From contig JXTB01000025.1 of the NCBI GenBank assembly GCA_002914805.1, positions 1,357,536-1,421,535 on the forward strand: 64,000 nt of DNA. The letters run 5' to 3'. The translations under genes were made by a program, and so were the position numbers. Of this stretch, positions 33,094 to 44,289 are shown piece after piece. Position 1 is the stretch's first letter, and each line of letters begins with the position of its first letter. The DNA comes from Parasponia andersonii (Eukaryota > Streptophyta > Magnoliopsida > Rosales > Cannabaceae). Below the pieces are notes generated by a model that was given only the letters and a program-made list of their open reading frames with translations, was not told the DNA's origin and ran no database searches.

Positions 33094-35759
33094 CTACTTG
33101 GTGGCTTGAGCAATTATATTGCTTATAGAACTGGCTTCCTCTTTTGCAGTCTCCACCAAAGAATCCTTATACAACCATAAATACATTGCAATAAGCAAAA
33201 GATGAAAAATTTGCAACCAACAACAGTGAGACCAAAAAGAAACTGTACCTGTGCAGCAATCAACCGTGCAACAGTTTTCTTGCTCGATTCTTGAAGTTCG
33301 CCAGCAATCAGAAGCTCATCCAAAATATAATAGGCCTTCATGGTTTAACAGTAGCAGCAGTTAAGTGAAAAAGCTTACTTCCAAATCGACATAATGCATA
33401 AATCCAATCAAAAGTAAGCTAGTGAATGTCTGAGTGTTTTCTATTCAAGCGTTTATTGCAATAATCATGTAGATACAGCAACATCATCTGCAAATTTTAG
33501 AAACAAAGTGGCAGCCTGCGGTTGTATATATTCTACTAGCAAATATAATTAGCACAAAAATCTTTTGCATTGTAGACTTTCTTTCTAAAATCTTCTTTTC
33601 CTGGTTCACTTTGGCTGGAATATTAGTCGGGATTTTCTTAGAATTCACAGTGCCGTGAGCCCTTTATTTAGGATATGTTAGACATAATACCGCAAGTTTA
33701 TTTTGGTGGAAATCTGCCCAAAATTTTAGAATGTCACTTTTCATACATCTTCTAAACGTGAGGACATCATATTTCCACTTTGATCAGATAATATGATTTC
33801 CTAGACTGCATTTTCGGTTTTTCCTGTATAATGAAAAGTGCCTTAAAGAAGCAGAACATACCTTATGGAAATTGAAGATCAAGTCTAGTTCGCAGACCTG
33901 GAAACATGAAAGAGTACAGCGTCAAAATCCTTTTTATCACAATATAACATACTGCATAGTCATATTAATACTCTAGAAGATGAGTAAAAAGTCATATGAC
34001 TCACACTGCCGAAATAGCGGTCCAGAATCTCAACATAATGATGAATTATTTCAAGGACCTCTAATTCATTATCTTCTTGATCAATGCACATGCAAAAATA
34101 CAGACTAGCATATCTGCATAAGGCATTCCAGGGATCAATTGAGTCACGACATTTTTCAAAACAAAAGGGTTAATTCTTAGAACAACTTAAGTCCCATATT
34201 CCTGCATTACCTCTTGTAAACAACTTTGTATCCTCTCCACTCCACAAAATTACACAGCTTGGGTCCTCGTGTAAGAATTACTCCACTGAGTTCACGTATC
34301 ACCTGCTCCAACCATGAACAACACGCTTATCAACAATGTGAAAAATGATGAACGATTTCCGATAAAAGCATCAAAGAATTGACATTCTCCGTATCAGCAG
34401 ATGACATAGGAAATTACCTTAGTTCTTTCCTTCTGTGAATAAGGTGAATACCATTTTGTCAACCTCACTTTTCCTTGTCTGCTAATAAGAAGCACAAAGT
34501 GAATCTGAAATATGTACAAGAACATAAACCATTAAACAGAAGCAATGAAATGAAAACCTTCAGGTCATGTCAATTTAAGTCATGAAATTACAGAGAAATG
34601 CAACTAACAAGCAATGCTCTTCATCACAATTGGGATAAAACACTACCCACATGTCATATTCTTATTGTTATTGGTGAAAATTAATCCACAGGTGACAACT
34701 GATTTAGTAGGACCCAGAGTCATTAATTTGCTTCTATTAAACAATATATTAATGACATGTGAGTAGTGTTTTTATCCTGAAAAACATTTTTGTGAGATTT
34801 GAGCAAAATGAAAATGAGAAAGTGAAATTAACAAAATCACCTTCCTCCTTTTGTAAACTTTGCTCAGTATAATTTTTTTCGCTCAAGAAGGTTATTTTGC
34901 AAGTAAACTTATTCGAAAAAGTTATTTTACAATTACGCGTTTCTCTTAAAGTCATTTTACAGAAGTCCTCTTTTTGTAAAGCATTAACATAATAATAATA
35001 ATAATAATACCTCCTTTTGTACACTCTGCTCAGTATAATTTTTATCGCTAAAGAAGGTTATTTTACAAGTAAAATTATTTGAAAAAATTAGTTTACAAAT
35101 ACGTGTTTCTCTAAAAGTCATTTTATAGAAGTCCTCTTTTGTAAAGCATTAACATAATACACCACAAAGCTTAGGTCCAGCATTCGCAGAGTTCAAAATG
35201 AACGTTGAGCTGCCATTCAGCACTACTAGAAACGACACCCTCATCTAAATCCTGGGAATTTCTACATTATTTTCCAAAGTAATATCTTTTAAGCATCCAC
35301 AGTATCTTAATCATATGTCTAGATCCCCTCACCCCACCCAAAAGAAAAAAAAAAGTTCAAATATTCACAACATCAGGGGACGAAAACTATTTGATTGATT
35401 ACTTACAAATAAGTAAATCATCAGATCAGAGTATTGATCACCAACCAATAACTCCAACCCACCAAAAAAAAAAAATAAAAAAAAAATAAAAGAAACATGG
35501 AGAGTGGTAATCAAATGGGCACTTGGGGTATGATTTGGTTGCAGACTACGAGAAATGGACAACCAGATCTATAAAAAAAATAAAAATAAAAATTTTCCCA
35601 GCTACCCATTGAAGTCAATTGTAGAATACTAACGAAGATTCAAAGAATAAAAAGCAAAATCTAATAGATATGAATCAAAACAAGTATAAAAGGATTGTAA
35701 TTGTAACAAGCACATATACATACACACACAAAGGATTTTAGGGTTTCTTCCATTACCAT
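33094..35759 (-). CDS. AP19: AP-1 complex sigma subunit, AP19 type (7 exons)
   Basis: Small (sigma) subunit of the AP-1 clathrin adaptor, which sorts cargo at the trans-Golgi network. Minus-strand exons: 35759-35757 (the ATG alone), 34504-34418, 34302-34211, 34113-34005, 33897-33862, 33335-33249, 33165-33094. Total 161 aa, the normal AP19 length. Seen: '[20 protein letters not shown]' at the start, '[20 protein letters not shown]', '[20 protein letters not shown]', '[20 protein letters not shown]' and the end '[12 protein letters not shown]'. The C-terminal SISNIIAQ tail and overall match separate it from AP-2, AP-3 and AP-4 sigma chains. The start codon is the last three bases of exon 1, directly before the donor GTAATG; intron 1 is 1.25 kb and holds a duplication. 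5' UTR lies upstream of 35759. No defect seen. Confidence 0.94.
34844..35165. repeat. Tandem duplication (~160 bp x 2) in AP19 intron 1
   Basis: Two diverged copies (about 34844-35009 and 35010-35165) share 'cctccttttgta', 'gctcagtataattttt', 'gaaggttattttacaagtaaa', 'gtcattttacagaagtcctc' and 'gtaaagcattaacataata' blocks. An (ATA)n run separates them. Confidence 0.8.
35221..35236 (+). repeat. CACTA-like transposon end in AP19 intron 1
   Basis: CACTACTAGAAACGAC matches the general form of plant CACTA terminal inverted repeats (CACTAC[AT]AGAAA...). No inverted partner is found nearby. The GTCGTTT/AACGAC motif array at 36160-36740 could belong to the same family, but the AP19 first exon lies between them. 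Confidence 0.35.
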
Positions 35760-36159
35760 TTTCTTTGAGCTTTTCAGGGATCTTGATGCCGATGGAGACT
35801 TCCCTGCGATTTTCTGAATGGTAGAACGAGAGCCTTCTTCTTCTTCTTCTTCTGTAATGGTTTTCCCTTCTCTGATGCCAATTTCTCGACGTTGGATGAG
35901 ATCTAAGCTTATATTGTTCATTGGGCTGAAAAGGGAACTTTGGGTCCAGATTGCTTGAAACATAATGGGCCCAAAGAATAGCCCAATTGCCGAACTGGAA
36001 GAAACATGTTGCTCTGAAATTAACGACATGTCGTGTTCTTTCTCATAATTTGCTTTCATTCACCGTTGTTTGAAAAAAGACCATGCTGTCTGTTTCAACA
36101 CGTGGTTAAAACTTTTTATCGTAAACTCATCCTCTGTGGGTCCATAACACTGATTTATG
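35760..36159. other. AP19 5' leader and promoter region
   Basis: On the minus strand this region holds the AP19 5' UTR, including a GAA-rich stretch at 35838-35855 and 'tctcatccaacgtcgag'-type sequence, and probable promoter beyond. A 132-codon minus frame at 35661-36059 crosses the AP19 start in another context and is not called. Confidence 0.45.
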
Positions 36160-36740
36160 TATTCTAAGTTTGTTGTCGTTTATGCTAGATGATAGTATGT
36201 CGTTCACTATTGTTTAGAAGTCCGTTGTCTACTTTTACGAAAGATTACCCGCCATTGTTCGATCAAACGACAAGTTCTTTTTTTTTTTTATTTTGTCGTC
36301 GTTTACTTATTTCACTTCTTAGTGCATAATTTACTGTCGTTTATCTAATAGCGCTATCTTGTTTTTCTTTCAAAAGTCGGTTGCCGTTTGTGTGATTACC
36401 TGATAATTGTTTATAAATTTGTTGTCGGCTTATAAATTGGCATTTCAGTGTTTTTACATTCTTTTCATTTTGTTTTCGCACAGGACCAGTTGCGTTTTCA
36501 ATTCTGTCATGGTCTTGGTCTTACTCGTAAGTAGTACATGTCGTTTATTCTCCATAATTTGCTGTCGTCTATGTAAATGACAATTTGCCCTTTTTTTTCG
36601 AAAAAATATAAATCCGTATGCATAAGTACAATGTCGTTTGTGTTTTGTAGTCCAACAAAATTGTCGTTTGTGTTTAAAGACGGCATATCGTCTTTCTTTA
36701 CAAAATTGATGTCGTTTGTGTTAGAATGCCAAAAATGTCT
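36160..36740. repeat. Dense TGTCGTTT motif array
   Basis: About eight exact GTCGTTT copies plus many one-base variants (GTCGTCT, GTCGTTC, GTCGGC) lie in about 580 bases, mainly in the plus orientation and often as TGTCGTTTGTGTT (near 36631, 36661 and 36711). Non-coding. Spacing and directionality fit subterminal repeats of a DNA transposon; the related weaker cluster at 7985-9370 supports a dispersed family. Confidence 0.6.
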
Positions 36741-38284
36741 TTAAGAACAGTGTCCCAAATAAAATGTAGTTCCGTATTTTTTTTCTTCTTTTTTTTTTTT
36801 TTAAAAAAAAAAAGGAATTTCTAAAAGGAAGCTATATCTGCACCCCCAAGTAGCATGCATAAAAGCACCCCAAACCTAAATTAACCCCACTGAATATTTC
36901 AAAATTTGTAGTTTTTAGCATTGTCACCCTTTATCATTATTTTTGTTTATCCTATCAATTTAATTCATTTATCAATTTTGGCACCTCTAGTAATATTAAG
37001 ACATTTATTTTTTTAAAACGATTATACCCTCAATAGTAAAAAAAAAAAAAACTTAGTCAAACAAATATCTTGATTTGTTCAATGTTTTTACTTTTTAGAC
37101 ATCAAATAGAGTATTAGGTTTTTCTTTTTCCGTTTTTTTTTTTGAATAAGAGTTAAGATAACTTTTTAGATGTAAATTGAAAAGAGAGGAAGATAATATT
37201 CTAAGAATACTGATAGAAAACTTTTTTGATTGATCAGTTGAAAAAAAAAATGAAGAACAAAGGCTCTGAAGAAAAAAAACAACCTTGGTTTTGCAGAAAA
37301 ACGAAGGAAAAGGAAAATATGATTCAAATGCAAGATTGTTAGAACTAAATAAAATTTAAGTTCCTTTGTGTATATATACAAATATATGAGTTGAGAAGTA
37401 GGGCTCCTTCATCAACGTGATGGTCTTATCTTTTTGAATTGATGAACAAAATTTCAAAATAACAATAAAAGAAAAACAATAATGATAATTATAATAATTA
37501 TAATATGGCCGGAGGTAAGATGCTTGCAGAGAAAGTTTAATGAAGATGTTTAATTGTAATAATTACTACGAGAGAATTATCTTAAATTTGATTATAAAAT
37601 TATATATAAATTGTATATTTTAGTCTTTTTACTTAAGGATAAATATGTAATAATATTTTTTTAAAAAAAATAGGTGCCTCTATGCCACTTGGGGAGGAAA
37701 TATAAAGTAATTCCCCATTTCTAAAACTGAGTTATTTGAATATATACTGAACAAAGGGTGAACCATACGTACTATTAAAATAAATGTATCACAAACATAT
37801 ACTAAATAATTAACATAAAAATAACAAATAACTTAGTCTCAATGATGAAGTCAATCTCAACGCGTATATATAGTACATAGATATATCATATAAGCATGTA
37901 GCTTGAAACAAGAGAAAACTTTATAACTAATTCGTATTTTCATAAAATAGAGTCAACTCTCTGATAAGTAATAATCATATGTGATTCAAGTGTTGTAAAT
38001 TAATTCAGTTTCAAAAAAAAAGTATTGAAATTAATTACATTTCTAAAATTAAATATTAACATATTTGTAGGTATTTAAATATTAACATGAGAAGTCAAAT
38101 GTCAACCATATTGTAATTCTTATATCTATAATTTATACGTCCCCTCTTCATTATGTTTATAATATGGAAGATAATTTTGATCTATATATAATTAGCACAC
38201 AGAATTTAGAGCATCACATAAATTAAAAAAAGAGGAAAAAATAACGAAGTCTTAAATTAAAGCAGAATACACATTTATGCACAC
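36741..38284. other. AT-rich intergenic DNA
   Basis: Long A/T tracts and no coding potential. A 71-codon minus frame at 37166-37381 is low-complexity and not called. Part of it (about 36820-37690) starts and ends with similar 'gcacccc...' and 'aggtgcctc' text and may be old repeat DNA; I cannot assign it. Confidence 0.35.
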
Positions 38285-38286
38285 GT

Positions 38287-38351
<65 letters not shown>
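38287..38351. repeat. (CA)n(TA)n compound microsatellite
   Basis: About 11 CA units followed by about 20 TA units. Highly likely to vary in length, and assembly length here may be unreliable. Confidence 0.9.
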
Positions 38352-38354
<3 letters not shown>

Positions 38355-38355
<1 letters not shown>

Positions 38356-38770
38356 TGAATTGGGCTGACGCAATTTTCAGAAACCAATCAACAAACACAA
38401 AGAAAATACCCAAAATTTATACTGGTTCAATCCCATTACTGGGATCCACGTCCAGTTTCCGATGATGCTCTCAATCTACTGTGAAAAACAGTATCAAGTT
38501 ACAAGAATTTTCAGAATCTCTCACACACTCAAACCCAGACTCCTGTTACACCTAAAACTCTCTGGTTCTTGACTCGTTGTACAGACTCTAATCCCTTGCT
38601 AAGCTACAAAAACATAGACATGACCCGTTTATATAATTCATGGCCCAACAACTAATACGCGGCCCAAAAATTTAACACACAGCCCAGAAACTAAATACAA
38701 TATTGCCCAACTTTTAACTTTTAACAGACAGTTAATAACAAAATCTTAACTGATGACTAATCACAACACC
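38355..38770 (-). mobile_element. Probable solo LTR or LTR remnant (Ty1-copia type)
   Basis: Read on the minus strand it starts TGTTGTGATTAGTC, has a TATA-like TATATAAACGGG about 130 bases in, and later the block 'ACTGGACGTGGATCC' followed by 'GAACCAGTATAAA', which I recall as a conserved part of plant Ty1-copia LTRs near the 3' end. No second LTR, primer-binding site or coding DNA adjoins it. Its left boundary runs into the TA microsatellite, and I found no target-site duplication. Confidence 0.5.
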
Positions 38771-39994
38771 TCTAAAATGCAATTCACTATAATGTAATTA
38801 CCTTGTAAACAGTCTCAAAATCATAAATCTGATGCACTACTACTGTAACAATGAAGGGTACATGCCATTCTTTTAATCCAACGGCGATATATGTGTAGGT
38901 TATATGAGATTCAAAATAACATTATGTTATAGTACGTATACTCTATATATTGACCACCAAACAACGTACCAAAAACATTATAAAATCAAGCTTTTTATAT
39001 AAGCCAAATTCTAATTATCTAAAAGGTAAATTTTGACCAGTGAATGATGACCTTCTGATCTTAATCGATCTTTTCGCTCTTATTGACAAAAAATAATGTT
39101 AGAGTTAATGACAAAAAACTATACACTAAATAATTTGACGGATATATAAGTAAGTTAAGATTATCTTAACTAAAAACACTTGTCATGCTTACCTATCAAA
39201 GAAAAGATCATCCCATATAAGGTCATTTTAGCAATAGTGATATTCATACATATTATACATAATTGCATTACTGATTTGGAGTATCCTTCAATTTGTAAGT
39301 AACAAACTAAAAGAGAGAACAATTAGAACGAACACGCTTGTGTTTTTTAAAAGCAAAGAAATGAATATAGTTTATACTTTGATATTCTACTTGTCAGAAT
39401 AAATATATAGATGGGATTGGTTAGTGCTTCTCGTATGTGTATAGAAACAAGCATGGTTTTGGTTTGTGATGTACAGGCAGATTTTTATTTTTCCTTAATA
39501 AAAAAAGACTTTTGATAATGCCTTCGTTGATTTGGCAAAAGTATTCTTGATTTGTTGATTTCATTACTCATCATTCATCAACGAACATATAACATCAGCA
39601 TGCCTTCCCTCAAATTGTCAAACATTTTTTATTCCACTCCTCTTTTCAAATTCTTCCTGCACCTTATTCATATACTTAATATACGTATATATATTTTTAG
39701 GGCACCACCGCGATTGGTATTTTTTTATTTATACATAAGTATCATCTTGACTAATNAAATTCAAGAACAAAGATAGATGTTTTTTCTTCCATAATTGAAT
39801 TTCTTTTTGTTTTTGTTCTTCAACTTGCTGATAAAATACAACAAAATTCAAAAGCTTATACATGTACATTACATACATATATATACAAGCAATTCTCATG
39901 AAGGAAATTAGTAATTATAATTACCCTCTTCCCTCTCCTTGGAATATTTGACATTACTAACTAATCATAAATTAAAATTGATATAAAAATAATG
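38771..39994. other. AT-rich intergenic DNA upstream/downstream of the RING gene
   Basis: Downstream flank of the minus-strand RING-H2 gene. Includes an N at 39756. A 74-codon plus frame (39552-39776) crosses the N and has no domain. No gene seen. Confidence 0.4.
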
Positions 39995-40567
39995 TTAGTG
40001 CCAAGAATAACCTAGGTAAGAAGGGGTGTACGGATCAATAGTATCAGAAACAGCTGGTTTTGAATGAGAATTTGGATTTGGATTATGCAAGAAAGAAGAT
40101 CTGCATAGTGGGCAAGTGAAGTGATTGGAATCCAGCCAACTCTCAATGCACTTGACATGGAACACGTGTCTACATTTGGACAGTTGACTGACCACATCTT
40201 CCATCTCAAACTCCACCAAGCAGATTGAACAGGTTTCCTCATGATCCACCTCTTGTTGACCGCAAACGACATCGTTTCTTGATCTACACCCTCTGCTGCT
40301 ACTGCTAGTACTGCTTTGACTTGGTTTCGAGTCAACGAACCTGGAGACTGGAAGCCATGGCTGAGCATTGACATTAACTGAGTCACTACTACTCTCTATA
40401 AGTGGCTGCTGACAAGTGAAGAATATGATATTGCCAAGTAACCCAAGAAGAGCATTCTTGAGTTGAACCAATGGGATCCAAATACAAGTATAGAAAACAA
40501 TAGTGGCCATACAAAATCGAGACTGTGACACCACTAAGCATATCATTTTTGCCCTATAATTCTCCAA
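39995..40567 (-). CDS. RING-H2 E3 ubiquitin ligase, RHA2/XERICO-like, single exon
   Basis: Predicted E3 ubiquitin ligase of 190 aa. An N-terminal hydrophobic stretch (about residues 8-55, 'FCMATIVFYTCIWIPLVQL' then 'ALLGLLGNIIFFT') suggests membrane anchoring or a signal anchor. A Ser-rich linker follows. The RING-H2 domain spans about residues 112-155: 'CSICLVEFEMEDVV', 'CRHVFHVKCIESWL' and 'CPLCRS', giving the C-x2-C ... C-x-H-x2-H-x2-C ... C-x2-C metal ligands complete. The Asn/His/Ser-rich tail ends 'YLGYSWH'. Small intronless RING-H2 proteins of this form (RHA2, XERICO, BRH1) act in ABA and brassinosteroid responses; which one this matches is not certain. The start codon could also be the internal Met at residue 8. 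No neighbour suggests a substrate. Confidence 0.85.
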   Translation of the reverse strand: MENYRAKMICLVVSQSRFCMATIVFYTCIWIPLVQLKNALLGLLGNIIFFTCQQPLIESSSDSVNVNAQPWLPVSRFVDSKPSQSSTSSSSRGCRSRNDVVCGQQEVDHEETCSICLVEFEMEDVVSQLSKCRHVFHVKCIESWLDSNHFTCPLCRSSFLHNPNPNSHSKPAVSDTIDPYTPSYLGYSWH

Positions 40568-41546
40568 CTCTCAAAAACAAAATTTGGTTTTGTTTTTTTT
40601 TTTTTGGGTGGGGTTTTCTCTGAATTTTTCTCAAGGGAAAGACTAAATGAAAATTTGGGATATGAAAGAAATAAATGGAGAAAGACTTCGCTTTATAGAT
40701 TGAGCAAACGAGTTTTGTGATCGAGTCAAACACTATTCCTGAAATTAAAGACTATAGTTCCCCTGTTACTCTCTGACTTTTGGCAGGTTCAATTCATAAA
40801 TTAAGTCTTTTTCCAAATTTTTAATTAATATTCAAGTGTTTGAAAAATTGTAGCTTTGCGCTTAATACGGAGGAATTATATTTTATATTATACATATATC
40901 GACCATTGTGTTGTTTATATTGTACTACTTAATATATATTATCTATATATAAAAATTGTTATTGAACTGTGAAATCGGCGGGGGTACAGGGCCGGCGCCG
41001 ACCCCACATCCTCGTAGTCCAATATTAAATTTAAGAATATATAAGATCTTGTAAATTTGTTAAAACAAAAGGAACACCTTCAGCAGTAAATACGTTATAA
41101 CTTGGAATTGATGCAACTAAGATTACAGTAATTAATGTTCTGGGGAAAGCTGTTTCCAGCGTTTATAGATTCATTGATTTTTTTATTAGTTCATATTAAT
41201 CATATGTTAAAAGCATATTAGTTGTTACTATGTTGTTATTCTCTGATGTTACAATTGGTATTTCTTTGTTCCTTTTCCGGGATTTACTGCATGGATTAGA
41301 TAGATGCACATTTACATATGTAAAGTCCAAACGTGATTTACTTATAACTAGTTATTTTGATATTTTCTCCAAATCTGGGCTCAAGTTGAGAAACTTAACA
41401 ATTAAAAGAAAATAGCGATATTAACTATTATCAAAGCAAGCAATTAAACTTAAAATCTTCGTGATTGGCTCCTTGACTTGGGTCCACCTTGTATAAAGTT
41501 CAACAAGCGTAAGTTTAATAATCCAAATTTAAGTCTACATAACTAG

Positions 41547-41577
<31 letters not shown>

Positions 41578-41861
41578 AAGCCAAATCATGTTTTATTATA
41601 TTAGAACCACTAGATTTACTCTAAATCATTCAAATATGTCACATCCAATAGTTGTTATATAATCCTAATATTTGAAGTGGTTTTTATATATATATAAAAA
41701 GAATAATTGAAGTGGTATTTTCAGTCATAGTTTCTCTCGTTCTATGTTCAATGAATCAGGTCTTAGTTAATATCTTTGCACCATATAAATATAATATGTA
41801 GCTTAATTATCCAGTTTGTTCCAAGAGATTATTTCAAAATGAGTTATGAAATATAGTAATC

Positions 41862-42489
41862 AAGGACAAAAATATCCGTTTTAGTGGAAGTATTGGTATT
41901 CCAAAATTAAGAAAATATTGGAGAAAATATTAAAATTTTTGGAAAAAATATGGGAGTTTTATATAAAATATTGAAAAATTAAAAGGAAGTTTAGTATAAT
42001 TTAAAACTATAAAAATCACTATATTTCTTGGAAATGCATGAGTGTATATACATACATAGATTGTATTAAAATAAAAGAAATAGGTACAATTAGATGTATA
42101 TACATACATAGATTGTGAAAATAATTAAAATAAAAGAAATAGGTACAATTAGAATAGTTAAAAGTACGACAAAAACAAGTCATATATAATATTTATAATT
42201 AAAAAATACATTAAAATATATTTATATATTGTGTGTAAAAAGTTGTAAAATTGTTATATTTTTAAAAATAATCCAACAAAGAGAAAAAAAATTTATTAAA
42301 TTTCAGCTTTTCTTCAAGTTTCAATATTTTCCCAAAATTTCCACAAAATTCTCTTGAAATTCTCGAAAAATTACACTACAAGATTCTGAAAATCAATACT
42401 TTTACCGAAATTTGGCCGATATTTCGGTAACTCTAATTTTCCGAAATTTTGCCCAAATTTTGGTAAAGTTTGGCAAATTTTTTGTCCTT
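41862..42489. repeat. Possible MITE with AAGGACAAAAA terminal inverted repeats
   Basis: AAGGACAAAAA at 41862-41872 is repeated inverted as TTTTTGTCCTT at 42479-42489. Interior text such as 'ccgaaatttggccgatatttcgg'-like palindromes (near 42405-42430) and repeated 'aaaattttgg' fits a non-autonomous element of about 630 bp. A clear target-site duplication is not seen. Confidence 0.4.
42043..42154 (+). repeat. Tandem duplication (~55 bp x 2)
   Basis: 'gtatatacatacatagattg' and the following 'taaaataaaagaaataggta' / 'caattaga' occur twice in tandem, the second copy with a small insertion. It lies inside the possible MITE. Confidence 0.8.
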
Positions 42490-44262
42490 AGTAGAAATAA
42501 ATAATTTGATTAATTTAAGATATGTACTATCGTTGATCAATATCATATGGTACCATCTATTAAAATGGAGATGCAATATATTTGATAAAACCACAAATAT
42601 AAGTTGCAAGTTTGATACAACTTATACATTTTAAATTTAAGATCACGTGATTAAAATAAATTTAAGATCACATTATTAAACATGTTAAGAAAGAAAAAAA
42701 AACCCTTAATTTACAACATATGCACCATTCCTCCACTTTTTCACCCTTGCCAATAATAATCACATGCATTTATCTAATTGAGCATTATGTGTGCATTAAT
42801 AAATATCATATACAAATGCTTACGAGGAACATAAGGTAATCTCATCAATAATTATGAGAGAATAATTGAAACATTCATAATTGGAGCAACTACCCAGTCT
42901 AGCCCATGGGTTTTTCAATACCTTGAACTAGAATGAGAAGGGAAAAAAAGAAAAAGAAAAGAATAATAGTAATAATAAAATAGTAGGCCGACCAAATCAC
43001 AAAGATCTTATAGAGCATAGAGAATTTTTATGTGAGTTGTGCTTGACATTTAATCAAACGAGTAGCTTATTACAATATTCAAAACCAAAGTGGGAGATGT
43101 GTACTATCCTTGTGTTAAGTATTATACTAAGCTTTTGAATTAAGGAATGACCGACCACGTGGGATGCACAACAGGCGGAGCACTAGCCGGAGAGCGGCGC
43201 CTACCGCTTTCGGGCAGTGTCGATTTTAGACGCGGAATTGTATTTGTTTTGGGGCTGTCAATTACCAGTTACCACCAAATCCAACTTCGGAAAAATCTTT
43301 AATTGCAAATTTATATAATAATATGGAAATTAAAGGCTTAGAGTAACGGCAATATATGACAAGGGGGCTTGGGTTGGCAATGTCTGTGACCGAACGCGTA
43401 AAATCATGGCTACGAAATATGGAGAATTTTCGAGCTATCCCATATCTAAGGACTGAGTGTGTATATATGCAAAGCAAATCTATGCACATGTGATGTAATA
43501 TTGTAATGTAACGTTGAATTTATTAAATGAGAGAACATGACATTAAAATCATATATATATTCTGAAATCTCTACCCATTTTATCTTGTATTAAAAAAAAA
43601 ATAAATTCCGTACTCTAACATGTCAAACCTAACTGAGATCCGATAAGTTGTCTTTTCTCATAGCAGGTATAACTATGCCACCAGATCTTGAAAACAAGAT
43701 GATACTTTATATGGTATGTTATTAAGCCATTACATGTGAGGCATGAGGCCTAAGACCAAATTTCGGAAGAAAGGATGTCATTAGAGTTTCAATATAAGAA
43801 TTAAGATCCCTCGTCATAGCTCACACCTAACAAGCCAAAATGGTCACAATTATTTCCTCCGCACAGCGATGATAACCATTATGAACCAGTCAGCTCGGAC
43901 TAACGGTATATACTAATGCAATATGACATCTCTCCAGTTGCGTGATCAACCAAACTCATCAAGCACCTCTAATTGCATAAACTTCCCAACGATTTCTCAC
44001 GAGTTTTATATACCAAAGTTATCTATGTGATCTTTCTACTGTGTTTCTAATGTTCGGAAAATGAGCTAAACCATAAGCAAATTTAACACAAGTAGTAAAG
44101 TACTCAAACTGAACATTTGCATTTGAATTTTCAATAAAAACATGTTAGTGGTCTTTATATGGAATCATATACCTATTGAGTCCCAGAAATAAAAAACCAG
44201 TAAAAACAAGCAATTCCCCCTGCTCCGGCCTCTTACACCTACGTGGCCATTGATTGATCAGT

Positions 44263-44289
44263 CACTACAAAAGTGTGAGCTTTGTAGTG
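44263..44289. repeat. CACTACAAA / TTTGTAGTG hairpin
   Basis: CACTACAAA (44263-44271) and its exact inverted copy TTTGTAGTG (44281-44289) are separated by 9 bases. CACTACAAA is the outermost sequence of many plant CACTA elements, so this may be a collapsed element or chance. Confidence 0.4.

Noticed and set aside
35661..36059. 132-codon minus frame over the AP19 leader
   Set aside because: AP19 begins at the ATG at the exon 1 edge; this frame reads through the donor and contains no domain.
43148..43235. GC-rich patch as a possible tRNA or small RNA
   Set aside because: No cloverleaf, A-box or B-box arrangement could be found by eye.
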